The notes beneath the pieces were generated by a model, which searched no databases, was not told where the DNA came from, and worked only from the letters and a program-made list of their open reading frames with translations. Position numbers and translations under genes: made by a program. DNA of 64,000 nt from Kalmusia sp. IMI 367209 (Eukaryota > Ascomycota > Dothideomycetes > Pleosporales > Didymosphaeriaceae): NCBI GenBank assembly GCA_027946365.1, contig JAPEUQ010000012.1:248001-312000 (forward strand), given 5' to 3'. Below are positions 11,347-22,858 of the stretch, one piece after another. Within the stretch, counting starts at the first letter, position 1; every line of letters begins with the position of its first letter.

Positions 11347-12707
11347 TCAGAGCTCCATGATTTCGTATTTGAGGGCAGGCTCCAACTCTTCCAAACGCGT
11401 AATTATGTGCAAGCGCCAATCCTTCTGCTCGTAATTCTCAGGCACGGCCCAATCGTAGTCTGCGACGGGTAGGAAGAACGTCTGGAAGGCGATCGGGGCC
11501 GTTGTCCAACTCGACAATCTCTTGAGCATCGGCTTGAGGTGGGCGCTCTTGACGTTGGTCAGATTCGTTTCGAGCGGACATTGTGTGTAGAGCCGCACCA
11601 TCTTCAACGCAGCGAAGTATTGAGCTTGACTGAAAACTTGACCGAGCCAATCGTATAGGAATGTCCCCCAGACGTTATCGACATAGAGCGTCAGGTACTG
11701 TAGACTGGGAGGAAGGATATCGAGCGTAGTCTTCGATTGGTACCAGAGTATCGGTGTGGAAAAGCTACTGGCAGAATTGACAAATGGCATGGATAGTGAC
11801 CGGAGGTTCTTCAGAGCCCTGAGCTCAAATGACTTCTGCGTCTCGGACCAATGAAAATCCTCGTTGACGATGTTGACTACGGTGAGGTTGTCCAATATCA
11901 GTGATGCCACGGTCGGAGGCCAGGACGATGACAGAACAGTGGGTAGCTGTGGATGGCTCTTCTTGGCATGAGATTGCGCCAGGAGATCTGCTGCGGCTAA
12001 GCAACTGATACCCACAGTTATGTCGCGGAGGTTCGGACACAGAGCAAGCAAGATTGGCGTACAATCGGCGTTGAATTTCACACGATCGCCGAGTTGACGG
12101 CTTAAATTGATCATTTCAGCCTTGTCAAGGCTATCGGTAGATCGGTTGGCAGCTAACCGCAGAATCAGGGTGGGATCGACGGGAATGTAAATATCATGGA
12201 TTACTTTCGGCGGTATCAGGTGGATGCGAGTGACTTTGTTGACCAACTCAGGGTACTGCAGCAAGAAAAGTAGTAGCCTTCGTACCCGCATGCGAGAGAT
12301 GGTAATGCTCGCGATCAGGGCTTCTCGACCGATAGGTGCCAGCTTTTTGCATGTGAGCGTAAGGTTGCGTAGATCTCGAGACCGGTTGCGCTTCAGCGTG
12401 CCTACATGTGAAGGAAATGGGTCAGCCAAGTTCCACTGAGCATGAGTAGCTTTGAGCCTTCACTTGAGACTTGCGTACCGCTTCTCCAGTCTTTGATGTT
12501 CCGTATCACCTCATTCCTGCAGTTCCTGCCGTCGATGTGACGAGCGATCTGGAGGAGTAGCTCGTCGGGCAGGACGAATATCTTTGGGAGTTCGATACGA
12601 CGGCGTTTAGCTTGACGGATCTCCTCGGCTTGCGGCAAGATGATGTCCAGAAAAAGGCGTCTCGGCGGATGTGCAGGTGGAAAGCGCGACGATGGCATGG
12701 CATCCAT
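11347..12707 (-). CDS. F-box domain protein with LRR-like C-terminal region
   Basis: Probable substrate receptor of an SCF ubiquitin ligase. Two exons on the minus strand (12707-12479 and 12401-11347), with a 77-nt intron splitting a Gly codon, give 427 residues. The F-box is at about residues 45-100: LPKIFVLPDELLLQIARHID, then LRNLTLTCKKLAPIGREALI after the intron. The rest has degenerate leucine-rich strand patterns typical of large fungal F-box families (CPNLRDITVGI, LKNLRSLSMPF, SLQYLTLYVDNVWG, ALKMVRLY). There is no signal peptide or membrane segment. A decayed relative lies head-to-head about 570 bases away on the other strand (see 13270-14210). The substrate cannot be predicted. Confidence 0.8.
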
Positions 12708-13269
12708 GCAGACGGGGTGAGACCAGCCGCCGGTTGCGAAGCTGGAAGTGCGACAAACGTGGACCGGTGCCGGGCGAAAATGTGTGGAGGTGTTTCTGGA
12801 GAGCGCTAGAGCCGCGTGGGGGAGTTTCCTTGGTGGCGTTTGATCATTTCACTGCGACACCAGCCTAGGCGCAAACGGAAGGCGTGGTGCCATTGCGTCT
12901 TTGCTTACACCTCTCCAATGCTCCAACGGCCCGCCCAACCTATCGAAGCCCGCCTGGAACCCAGATCTACTGTCTTAATCGAATCTTGTGTGGCCTGGCC
13001 AGGCATTGCGCTACCGATCTAACCTCTCTGTCTCACGACCCTTGTCGGTGTCACGATGCAGCACTGCCATTATCAGGTCAGCTGAGCCGCGACCAAGCAT
13101 CGAAAAGCCTCGTGGAGCCTGCACTTGCGTGCTGTTGCCGAACCCCAACACCTACAAGAGACTAGAGCCACCCGGGCGCTATCCCTTCCCTCCGCGGCAG
13201 AGACGACAAGAATACCTGGATAGCTACCTTTGTTTTTTGGATCCTGGGGCAATGCCTGTACAAAACACC
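12708..13269. other. Region between F-box gene and F-box relic
   Basis: About 560 bases. It has only short frames with no domain signature, and probably carries the promoter of the minus-strand F-box gene. Confidence 0.4.
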
Positions 13270-14210
13270 GGGCACTACGTACGATACGATCGCCAAACAA
13301 AATACTGCTCAAAATTGCCTACGAGCTTGATGGCGGCGACTGCAACATCGACCTTGCGAACCTCGCACTCGCTCACCATGACTTGACCGCCGTCACCAGC
13401 GGATTTTGGTCTATAACGGGGTCTTCTCGGTGATCTACATTGCTAATTACGTTGACCAGCCTTTCCGGCATCCCCCATGGGCATGGTCAGGTCACCCGGG
13501 TCCAGCTTGGTCGACCAAACGCAGGGAGCAAAGAATGGCAAGGAGGCTACGCCAGGCCACCAACAAGTGGAGAAGTCAGGAACAGGTACAGAGGCCTACT
13601 CGCTGAGCATGGGGAAATGCCCTTGCGGACGCGACATTACCGCAATCAGCATTGACTTTTCTTCACCGTGCTACCCAATCTGAAAGAGCTTTCCATCCGG
13701 ACCAGCTCAAGGTGCTTCATATGACTCACCATTATCCAGAGCATGGCCTTCCGTTCAGTTTCAGCTTCGTGTGTGTGAACGCTGCGCACTTTCAAGCCCT
13801 GAAGATCCTATTACTGTCGATTGAGGGTCTGCTTCCGAGTCCCTACTTTAAGCACTACGAGATTCCCGGAAACCTCAATTTCCTAAGAAGAAGCTGCCAC
13901 CAACAGTTAAATGCCTATCTTTCTATTGTGATCGTGGCATCTTCCCTTTGTCGTGGTTCGTTCAACTATACCTATCGCGTGGACAGTTCACTCGACTGAA
14001 GCGGGTTCGATTGTACCTCAAGTAGAGCGTGTTCAAGTGCATGATACGCGCCAGCACATCTACCGAGTTCCTAAACCTCGTCAAGAACTTCAGCATATCT
14101 TGGAGCAAGATGAAGTTTACAAGCAGGCAAGAACCATGTTCCAGGCAGAAAGCGTATGCTGATCCACGTAGGTACCCTCAGTGGAGTTCGAGGTTCAGCA
14201 AGCGTCGATG
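13270..14210 (+). pseudogene. Decayed F-box/LRR gene, relative of the neighbouring F-box gene
   Basis: Fragments of one F-box-type protein appear in order but in different frames, broken by stops and shifts. ILLKIAYELDGGDCNIDL with LANLALAHHDLTAV near 13295-13385 resembles the F-box of the neighbour. LPNLKELSI lies near 13671-13697. FQALKILLLSIEGLLPS lies near 13790-13845. CLSFYCDRGIFPLSW and FTRLKRVRLYLK lie near 13914-14025. The last two parallel the neighbour's YLTLYVDNVWGTFLYDW and ALKMVRLY in spacing and pattern. No single splice model restores a frame, so I call it a pseudogene. The limits are approximate. It is oriented away from the intact gene, so the pair looks like an old inverted duplication. 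Confidence 0.6.
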
Positions 14211-14919
14211 ATTCGCAACGGAGGTTTCCTTAGTCCAGGAAAGATGCGGACATGTTTTGGATGCCAATCAGATATAAGCCTCGCCAATAAGAACCAAATG
14301 AAATTTGCCCACATCGACACGCATTGGTCACGAGTCATTGGCATGCTTGCCGTTTGCCGAGCCGCGGCACTTTAGTTTACCTTTTTTCCTCTGCACCCTA
14401 TTCCTCCACACGGGTAGGCGATGCGCGATGCGGGCGGGTGGTCTGCCCGAAGCTGCCACGTCAGACTAAGCTTCGGCGGAGCTGCGGAAGGGCAGAATGC
14501 GGGAGCCACTGGGTAGGCGCATGCAGGTTCTCGCACCGTCCCGTCCAAAAGGTCGCGGACGACACGTAGGGCCAGACGCGCGGCGAGGCCACGGCGGGCA
14601 GCAACAACGCGCGCGCGCAACAGGACGCGACGTGGTGCAGGGCGCTGCACACAGGCGGAGAGAGGTATATGCGTAGAGAGTAGAGAGTAGAGAGTAGAGA
14701 GAGGCCGGCTGAGGGCGGCTTTCTCTGGCTGTCCGCCCGAAGCAAGCAATTTAGCGAGGGGGGAACGTTTCCGTGATCACCTCGTTCGGGAAGGAGCGCC
14801 CCAGGCGCCTTCCGTGGTTCTGGCTCCACCCACGATTCCCAAGCTACTGGGTTTGCCTTCTCCTCCTCGAGCCCGACACAGCACACACACGCAGCGCGCG
14901 CGACAAGGCCGCCGCAGAC
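14211..14919. promoter_or_regulatory. GC-rich upstream region of the methyltransferase gene
   Basis: About 700 bases, strongly GC-rich from 14400, with a heptanucleotide repeat at 14674-14701. Minus-strand open frames at 14372-14886 are low-complexity products of base composition, so I reject them as genes. Confidence 0.4.
14674..14701. repeat. TAGAGAG heptanucleotide microsatellite, four copies
   Basis: Four tandem copies of TAGAGAG followed by AGG, about 220 bases upstream of the methyltransferase start codon, in the likely promoter. Confidence 0.85.
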
Positions 14920-16399
14920 ATGTCGCTAACCATCCCGCTGCCCTCGCGCGACACGAGCCCGCCGTCGTCGGAGCCCCAGAGCCCGCGCTCCATCATCGAG
15001 GCCGACGTACGTGAACACGCTGCTCTGCGCGGCTGCCACTCCAGCTAACGAGACGGTGCAAATCTAGTCCGAACCCTCGGATGGAATGCAGAGCTGTGAC
15101 ACGTCGGTAGCCCCTCAGACTGCCTGCTCAATTGGCCGCGCTGACGCTCACCAGGAGTACCAAATCCGTCAACCAGAGCATCTTCGACTACGTCTGCGAG
15201 AATGGCAGGACCTACCACCGCTACAAGCCGGGCTGTAAGGCCTCCTCCCTCCCCGCGTATACCTAGCACGCCACTGACACTCTCCAGCGTACCCCTTCCC
15301 CAACGATCAGGTACCGGCTGCCCGACCCCGCTCGCCGCCCGGCTGAGACACGATTGCTGACCGTCGACCGTACAGCCCGAGATTGAGCGCATGGACACGC
15401 AGTACGAGATCATCAAGGTCCTCTTCAAGTTTCGTAACTTCTTTGCGCCGCTCAAGGACCCACAACGCATATTGGATATTGGCACGGGCACGGGCAAGTG
15501 GGCCATCGAGATGGGTATGTTGCAACTAGCATCCATGTAGGCAATGTGGCTGACAAAAACAGGCAACATGTTCCCACGGGCAGAGGTAGGCAGCAGCAAA
15601 TCTTCATTACGCTCTTCTAACTTGCTCTCCTAGGTGACTGGTACCGATTTGTCACCCATCCAGCCCGAGTGGTAAGTGGTATCAAGCTTCATCCAGCCCA
15701 GTCCCTGACTTTCGCAGGGTACCCAACAACGTCAAGTTTGTCATCGATGATGCAAACGAAGAGGATTGGATGGTCGACCCGATGGACTTCATCCACACCA
15801 GGCTCCTGCTCGGCTGCTTCGAAGATTTCCGGGAAATCATTGCGAAGGCCTACCGCTCCCTGAAGCCTGGCGGTTGGATGGAATCACAGGAGATCATGCC
15901 AACCATCTACTGCGACGATGGGACCATGGGGCCAGACTTTGCTTTCGCCGAGTGGGTCCGAACCCAGGACCAAGCCGCGATGAACGTGGGCAAGCCCATG
16001 CGCATCGCCAACAAGCTGAAGCGTTGGTATGAGCAAGCAGGCTTCGTCGATGTCCGCGAAGAGGTCTTCAAGTTGCCCATCAACGGGTGGCCTAAAGATC
16101 CTCAATTCAAGATGCTTGGCAAATTCAACGAAGAGAACTATCTCGACGGTGTACAAGCATGGAGTCTGCAGTTGTTCACGAGAGGGCTGAACTGGACCAA
16201 GGATGAGATCGAGGTCTACCTGGTTCACGTCCGCAAGTCCATCTCCAACCGCAGCGTCCACGGTTACCATAAGATGTAAGCGAAATTCTCCCTGACGATG
16301 CATTACGCCTGCTGACTGAATAGCTTTGTGGTTTGGGGGCGAAAGCCAGAAGAGCACGAAATCAATGTGCCCAGTCCTCAAGCTGATCCCGCTCCTTAA
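14920..16399 (+). CDS. LaeA-like SAM-dependent methyltransferase
   Basis: Class I methyltransferase of the fungal LaeA/TAM superfamily. The best-known member controls secondary metabolism from the nucleus with velvet proteins, but genomes carry many paralogues and this one's substrate is unknown. Nine exons: 14920-15006, 15068-15102, 15155-15234, 15288-15310, 15376-15514, 15563-15585, 15634-15671, 15718-16275, 16324-16399. They give 352 residues with phase kept. Two exons are only 23 nt. SAM-binding motif I is ILDIGTGTGKWAIEMG near residue 110. Further signatures are NGRTYHRYKPGSYPFPND, GTDLSPIQPEWVPNNVKF, LLLGCFEDF and SLKPGGWMESQE, ending HGYHKIFVVWGRKP. The acidic/Ser-rich first 45 residues look disordered. 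The weak spot is the second intron: the donor that keeps phase is GTCGGT at 15103, not the stronger GTAGCC at 15107. Confidence 0.85.
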
Positions 16400-18064
16400 C
16401 GACCAACTTTTTTTCGGATACGTGTAACGAATTTCTTTTCTTTCGAGCATTTCAGCGGTGCAAAAAGGGACCATCTGTAGCGATTTCATGTCTTCGTCAT
16501 TTGTTGAGTATTTCGGCACCGGCGAAGCTAGGCGTCCATCTGGCCTTTGTTATACAGCGCGGCATTCACATTGGGCGGGCTTTTGATCCAAAAGCCATTT
16601 TTTGAACCACATGACGACTTCGGTCCTGTTGGATAATGAGTCGTGTTAAGTTTTGGAGCGTGATCGTTCACACTGCGAAACGCAAAGACGAACGAAGTGG
16701 GTTTCAAGTTTAGAGCACCGCTAATGCTACATTTATGATCTATGTTGTTCTTGTCCTCTTCCCGTCTCTTCAAGCTTTCTGCCGAACTCCCTTGCGTCGG
16801 GACGTCCCGCAGTGATGCATCAAGGATCATTTGCCGTGGACGCCGCACTCCCGGCAGCCTGGAGACGCAGCATTGAAGCATGCAAATCAAGATGCTTGTA
16901 GGAGATTTCTCCAGGAGGCATGTTCTTGACGATGTCTGTTTATGTTGTGTCACATGACGGAAGATGTGTTTCTCCGCGGGATTCGAGCTATTTCTGATTG
17001 GACGGGTAGTCTAGTCTAGAAAGATAAGACTCGACTGAGTGATCATCCCGCGCTCCGGCGGACGCTAAACCCCACCCCCCATAGCGAGGATGCCAGGCAC
17101 AAAACAAAAGTCGATCCTGTTCTCAACTCTATACGAGCACGACACAGGTCTAGTATCGAAGAGCCGATGATATTGCGAGACAAGACGATACACGAAAAGC
17201 TTGTCTGACATAAGTCTGTTAATTTGTAGGCAGCGAATGGCAAGCTGACGTTCACTCCTTGGCTACCGTAACGTTCGGTTGGACATAGATAAGGATAGAG
17301 TACGCAATGAGGCGCAACCCATGAGCGCAGCAGTTCAAAAGAGCTATTGGTGCCTTGTCAACAATTTGATTTTCAGGTTGGCATACTGCAACGCCGCGGA
17401 AAAGGCAGTTCTTATTCATGGCAAATTCGACGCGCTGCTGAAAGAGTCGAGCTGATAAGACCCACAGAAAACTATGCGCCGCCCTGCACTACCGGCTGTG
17501 GTAGATAAGGAGATCAACAGCCATCTCACCTACCTAGCCAATAGAGAAACCTCACCCTTGCTGCCTGTATCAGTCCGAACATCAGATTTGGGTCAAGATT
17601 CAAGATAGATTCATCTATGTCTCCGCAGATCTGGGGTAAATGCTTGCACAGAAAGCCACCCACCACATCTAGGTCGCGCCCACCATCTTCTAGAGGCTCA
17701 CAGACCGCTGTCGAAGTGTAGCTTTGCAGCTCTAGGTGCCGCCACAGCGCTTGAGCGAACCCCTACATGGGTATCGCAGCGGGACCGGCGTCTTTATATG
17801 TGGGATGATCTACGCCGCGGAAATCGTGAATAAGGGTATGGCAAGCTCAACGGAGATGCTACACTCTGTGCTAGACGTCAGAGCGCCCCGTGGTGAAATA
17901 TTAATATCGTTACAGCGCGCACGATGATCTGGGCTATGACCTGCCGTGTAAAGCACAATACTATACTTGTTCATTCTCGGCGAGATATTTGAGGTCATTT
18001 CCTGCTTCATTCTTTCAGATACGCTTTTTAGTGATCCACTTAGGGACGTGGACACACCCTCGCC
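16400..18064. promoter_or_regulatory. Nitrate-transporter upstream region with GATA and NirA-type motifs
   Basis: 1.66 kb with no gene. GATAAG occurs at 17023-17028, 17288-17293, about 17453-17458 and 17504-17509, with further GATAG at 17294 and 17604. GATAAG is the HGATAR core bound by the nitrogen regulator AreA/NIT2. An exact CTCCGHGG site (CTCCGCGG, 16972-16979) matches the known NirA/NIT4 consensus. Both factors are known to act together on nitrate genes, and the next gene is a nitrate transporter. The sites are 0.45-1.1 kb upstream. Occupancy is inference. Confidence 0.5.
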
Positions 18065-19794
18065 ATGGCCCGACTTTCCCTCCTTTGGGCTCACCCAGAA
18101 ATCAACCCCATCAACAAGAAAGCGCGATCGATACCTTTTCTCAACCCTGTATCGAGCAGATATGGCCGCGTCTTCTTCTTCTCCTGGTTCGGCTTCATGA
18201 TCGCCTTCTGGTCATGGTACGGTATGTTGACATCAGCCTCCATGTGGCTTATTTCCATGTCCAGTCCTACTATCTAGCCTATACCACGTTTGACACTGAA
18301 GTACCACATGGCTGACATGTGTATACAGCCTTTCCGCCTCTGCTTGCTGATGTCATCGCGGGAGACATCCATATGAAGAGCTACCAGGTTGCGAATTCGA
18401 ACATCATTGCTTTGACGGCTACGTGAGTGCCATATCTTTCTATGCTGAGGGATTCCATAGCTGATGCGAGGATTTAGCCTGATCGTTCGACTGATTGCTG
18501 GACCCTGCTGCGACCGTTTCGGCCCGCGCCTTACATTCGCTGGCTGCCTCCTCGCCGGCGCGGTACCGACTTTCCTCGCGGGCTGCGTAACCAACGCAAG
18601 CGGCTTGTATGCTCTACGTTTCTTCATCGGCATCTTGGGTGGGAGTTTCGTCCCGTGTCAAGTATGGACAACTGGATTTTTCGATAAGAATGTCGTCGGT
18701 GGGTTACCCCATTATCAACCCTTCCCAGCCACATGAGACAGGTATACTAACGGTACGTAGGAACCGCAAATGCCCTTACGGGTGGCCTCGGCAACCTAGG
18801 CGGCGGAATAACCTACTTCGTCATGCCCGCCGTCTACAACTCGCTCGTCAAAAAGCAGCACATCGCCCCCCACAAAGCATGGCGCATCTCCTTCATCGTC
18901 CCCGGCATCCTCATCGTCTTCGTTGCCCTCTGTCTCCTTCTCCTCTGCGACGACACACCAACAGGCAAATGGAGCGAGCACATCTCCGCCGCCGAGGACT
19001 CCCTGCGCCGCCACTCCATTGTCACGGTAACCGGCACCATCACCGATGCGCCCTCCCCCTCAGAAAAAGACACCACTCCACCTCTCGACGACGACAAGCC
19101 GAAAGACATCGAAGCCCCATACTCCATCCAAGCCGACCTCGACACCGCGCGCGGCGAAATCATCCAAAAGCCTTCCGCAAAGACGATCCTGGGTGTCATG
19201 TTCAATCTCCACACCCTCGTCCCCGCCGCCTGCTACTTCTGCACCTTCGGCGCCGAGCTTGCCATCAACAGCATCCTAGGAAACTACTACATGAAGAACT
19301 TCCCCAAGCTCGGCCTCCAGCAGACGGGCAACTGGGCCGCCATGTTCGGGCTTCTGAACGGCGTGACGCGGCCCCTGGGAGGCTTCGTATCGGACCTAGC
19401 GTACCGCCGCACGCAGAGCGTGTGGGCGAAAAAGGCCGTCCTGCACACGTACGGCATCCTAACGGGCGTCTTCCTCGTCGTCATCGGCGTGCTCGATTCC
19501 AAGAACCAGGCCACCATGTTCGGGCTGGTGGCGGCCATGGCCGTGTTCCTCGAGGGCGGCAACGGCGCCGACTTTGGCCTCGTGCCGCACGTGCATCCCC
19601 ATGCGAACGGGGTTGTGAGCGGGTTTACCGGCGCGTGTGGAAACTTGGGGGGCATCGTGTTTGCCATCATCTTCAGGTATAATGGGAAGGCGTATGGGAA
19701 AGTCTTTTGGATTGTGGGCGTAATGACGATTGGGATTAATCTTGCCGTGAGCTGGATCAGGCCTGTTCCGAAGAGGAAGGTTGGGGGGTTTTAG
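18065..19794 (+). CDS. crnA: Nitrate/nitrite transporter, CrnA/NRT2 type (MFS, NNP family)
   Basis: Plasma-membrane proton-coupled nitrate importer. Four exons (18065-18221, 18329-18422, 18478-18698, 18761-19794) give 501 residues, with phase kept at each junction. The N-terminus [18 protein letters not shown] followed by [22 protein letters not shown] is typical of fungal Crn[15 protein letters not shown] and the Gly-rich signatures [17 protein letters not shown] and [18 protein letters not shown] are the two nitrate-signature segments. The long central loop (about residues 230-295, between helices 6 and 7) is hydrophilic with SPSEKD and DDDKPKD, the usual fungal feature and a phosphorylation target in the family. 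It is not next to nitrate or nitrite reductase genes, so the nitrate genes are not fully clustered here. Nitrogen control is suggested by the upstream motifs. Confidence 0.9.
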
Positions 19795-21631
19795 ATCATG
19801 GTTTGAGTGCAGTTCTAGCGGGGCGTTCTAGGTTGAGATATCACTGTGCTTGAGAACTATGCAATGGAGTTTACAGATAATGCAGTGTGGTATCATTCAT
19901 GGAGCTTTATTTTTTTTTGTTGTCTGCCTTTACTTATTCAAGATGTGTCTGACATCTCTTTGCGTCCAAAATACCTGCGAGAGTATTTTCATCCACACCG
20001 TTCAACAATGGAAAGGATAGATTGGTCGGCCAGCACATCGTACGTCGGTTGATCGACATAGCTTCTCCCCCCATACCTGAGAGTCCCAAAATTCATTGTT
20101 TGAGGTAGCCTCATGGGGAAATCTCAGCACCAACGGGAAACCATTCAGGCCAATTCCGTTACAGGTATCTTCACACATGACTCCGAATCGGAGAGGTGAA
20201 GCCGTTTTATCAGGCCTTCTGTTAACGATCCAGAGTAATGTTGAGTCTACGTCGGCACGTAGAACGAGAATCTCTAAAACGCTACATGAGTTTGAAGAGA
20301 ATTACCCAAAGAGTCACAGACCTATATCTGTGGCATCGCGAGGAGATTACTCTAGTCGTGTAAAAAGCCATGTCGCTATCATCGAACGAAACGCTTTCGT
20401 AGTCCCAGTCTTCCTGTGACAGGTCAATAGTCATAGCTGATTTACGAAATAAACATCAAGATAGGATTAGCATGCATACTTTATGAGAAGAGTAGGGAAC
20501 TAGCGACCGCTGAGCCCAACCGCTTTGTCGTCGATGTTGCCTCAAGGATTTGATTACCGGGATGAATCCTTCTGACGAGAGACATCCGCTATAACGATTG
20601 GGGCTTTCAAACATAGTTTCAGCGTTCCAGAGAATGCTTGTCAGCAACGCGCTTCGGATATCGGCTTAGTGTTATTGAGATCCACTAAGTCCTTCATCCG
20701 TCGTTCATTGAATTACGCTCAGCCGCGAAGATAATCGCTTCGCCTCTGGGAGCCATTCGCGGGGCGGGCACAATTACATGTATCTCGTAATTTCATCCTT
20801 GCATCCCTAGAATTACAGCCTGTGAATATTCATTCATTACAAGATCAAGTGCTCATAGGAAGAGTACAGCATGTATTACATCGAGATAGACAAAGATACA
20901 CCTCTCGAAAGTAAGCGAGCAGCACTGCGAGATGTCTCTTCAAGATGATGACCTGCGCATATGGGTCATCGAAGAGGTCTTTTGTCTCCTGCATTGAGTA
21001 GGGTCGTGCGTCAAGGCAGAGATATGCGAGGGAAAGGCGAGTTGTTGATGAAGCGCTTGCGATTCGCTGTAGTGAGGATCAATATTTGAGCATGAGTGAT
21101 AGATGCGTGATCCACGTGCGTCTTCGATACCAAGCATCGATATCGGTAACGCAATTACAGTAATCAACTCTTTTAAAGAAAATTTTCTTTAATTTTGCCA
21201 ATTATAGAGATGCGATTTGCAAAAGGCGAAGGGAATTTCGGATATTACAGCCTGTGATGGTTTCGCCTCCGTCCAAAAGCCTCGAACGACCGGTCGGCTG
21301 AGAATAATCACTATCGCTGTCGAACAATGATATAATTTGGCGCCGTGCAGTACAGCAAGCCCCGCTTTACCTTGGCTGTCAGCGAATGAGATGCTGACCT
21401 TAGACACAAAATCAGGCCTAGCCTCGTTCCGGATCTTAGATCCTCGCAAGTCCCAGCCGACGGTAGCCACGTAGCAACACCTCAAAAGGAGCTATCTCGT
21501 GACATGATGTTGCCTTGCGCAAATCCATAAAGGACGGCCAGTGGCCTTGACAGAACTGAGCACGCTCTATTGCTTTACCACTCATTCAAGAACCCATCTC
21601 ATATACACCTAATCCGCCAGAGCTTGCCATT
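19795..21631. other. Long intergenic region
   Basis: 1.84 kb with no supported gene. The phrase ATTACAGCCTGTGA recurs at about 20813 and 21244, which may be remnants of a dispersed element or chance. Short frames on both strands lack any domain pattern. The last 150 bases before 21632 read like a normal promoter/leader. Confidence 0.4.
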
Positions 21632-22858
21632 ATGATAGAAGAGATTTATCAGATCGATCCCGATGCGGACACTGTAATTATCTTGAGAAACGCAAACGCC
21701 GAATTTGCTCCATGGATTTCAACCACAACCAAAGACGCTGCTATTGTGTTGGATCAAGTGTCAAGACCTGCTATCGAGGAACCTGCTATCGAGGAACCTG
21801 CTATCGAGGAATCTGCTATCGAGGAAAATGCTGTCGAGGAACCTGTTGTTGATGAGAATGTTGTCGAGGAATCTACCGACCACGCAGGTCCATCCATAGA
21901 GTCTGTCAGCGAGACAGAGCGGCTTGACTATTGCAGCGTAGAAAGAGAAATCCACTTCCATGTTTCTTCGCGTCACCTAATATTAGCATCTCCTAAGTTT
22001 AAGAGCATGCTCTCTGGGGAGAAGTGGAAGGAAGGTGTACGCGACGACAATGACGGTCTTTACCATATACAGACCGAGGAATGGGATACTGAAGCACTGC
22101 TTCTCCTTCTTAGAGTCATACATCACCGCAATCGCCAAGTGCCACGCTCAATTCCTTTGGAGATGCTTGCTAAGATAGCTGTGCTGATCGACTACTACCA
22201 GTGCGCAGAAGCACTAGAGTTGCATACCGAAGGATGGATTGGGTATTTGAAGGTCTTTTCGCCGATACCGTCACACTTCTGTCGAGATGCTATACTATGG
22301 ATGTGCATTGCCTGGGTATTCAGACTTGGGCATGAGTTTGCGCAAACGACGACGGTTGCGTTAAGACGACATGACCAGGATCTCCCAACCCTAGGCCTTC
22401 CCATCATAGTTTGTGTTGGTGGGTTAGCAAACTCCGCTTTTGTTGATTATTAGAAGACTGACGTCAGAACCCCAACAGATAGAATCAATGAAGCTCGAAC
22501 GCGAGTAATTGAGAATGCTATCTCACAACTACGGGATCTTGTGGAGGAATATCGGAGTCCGCTTTATCACTGCCCAAGTGGTGACGCATTCGAATGTGGG
22601 TCTATCCTTTATGGTGCGTTGACTAAACAATTGGAGTTGGAAGGATTGTTGCCGTATCCAGAACCACCATTCTCTGGCTTAGGCATTTGGGAACTACATG
22701 CCAAAATGCATAAAATCAGATCTCCGTCATGGGGTCGTCCGGGAAAATCTAAGACAAGCCGACACCCTTGTGACCTCGGTCAAAGAGTAGTGTGGATTGC
22801 TGAGCAAGCGCTTGTTGTCGCTGAAGGCCCGAAATTGAGTGAATTTGAGGGTTACTAA
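21632..22858 (+). CDS. BTB/POZ domain protein
   Basis: Member of the large fungal BTB family that starts by reading a transcript of the form DxDTVIILRNANAEFAPW. Two exons, 21632-22418 and 22479-22858, with a 60-nt intron (GTGGGT donor, CTGAC branch, ACAG acceptor) splitting an Asp codon, give 388 residues. Without the intron the frame stops shortly after LGLPIIVCV. With it the frame runs into DRINEARTRVIENAISQL, the usual second half. The BTB core is IHFHVSSRHLILASPKFKSML at about residues 110-130, then WDTEALLLLLRVIHHRNRQVP. Residues 46-80 are an Ile-Glu-Glu pentapeptide repeat inserted before the BTB core. BTB domains mediate dimerisation and often cullin-3 binding, but this fungal subfamily has no established function. 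Confidence 0.85.
21767..21871 (+). repeat. 15-bp in-frame minisatellite, seven units
   Basis: Seven tandem 15-bp units with consensus CCTGCTATCGAGGAA inside the BTB gene, encoding degenerate AIEEP pentapeptides. The first three copies are identical and the last three are diverged, as expected for a tract that expands at one end. The length is likely variable between strains. Confidence 0.9.

Noticed and set aside
14372..14886. Overlapping minus-strand open frames of 125-141 residues upstream of the methyltransferase
   Set aside because: Low-complexity Cys/Arg/Leu-rich products of GC-rich DNA, overlapping each other in different frames and containing the TAGAGAG microsatellite as peptide repeats.
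18609..19682. 357-residue Arg/Pro/His-rich plus-strand frame
   Set aside because: Out-of-frame shadow of the nitrate transporter; composition only, no domain.
20813..21260. Repeated phrase ATTACAGCCTGTGA
   Set aside because: Only 14 bases shared with no extended similarity around it; not enough to call a repeat family.
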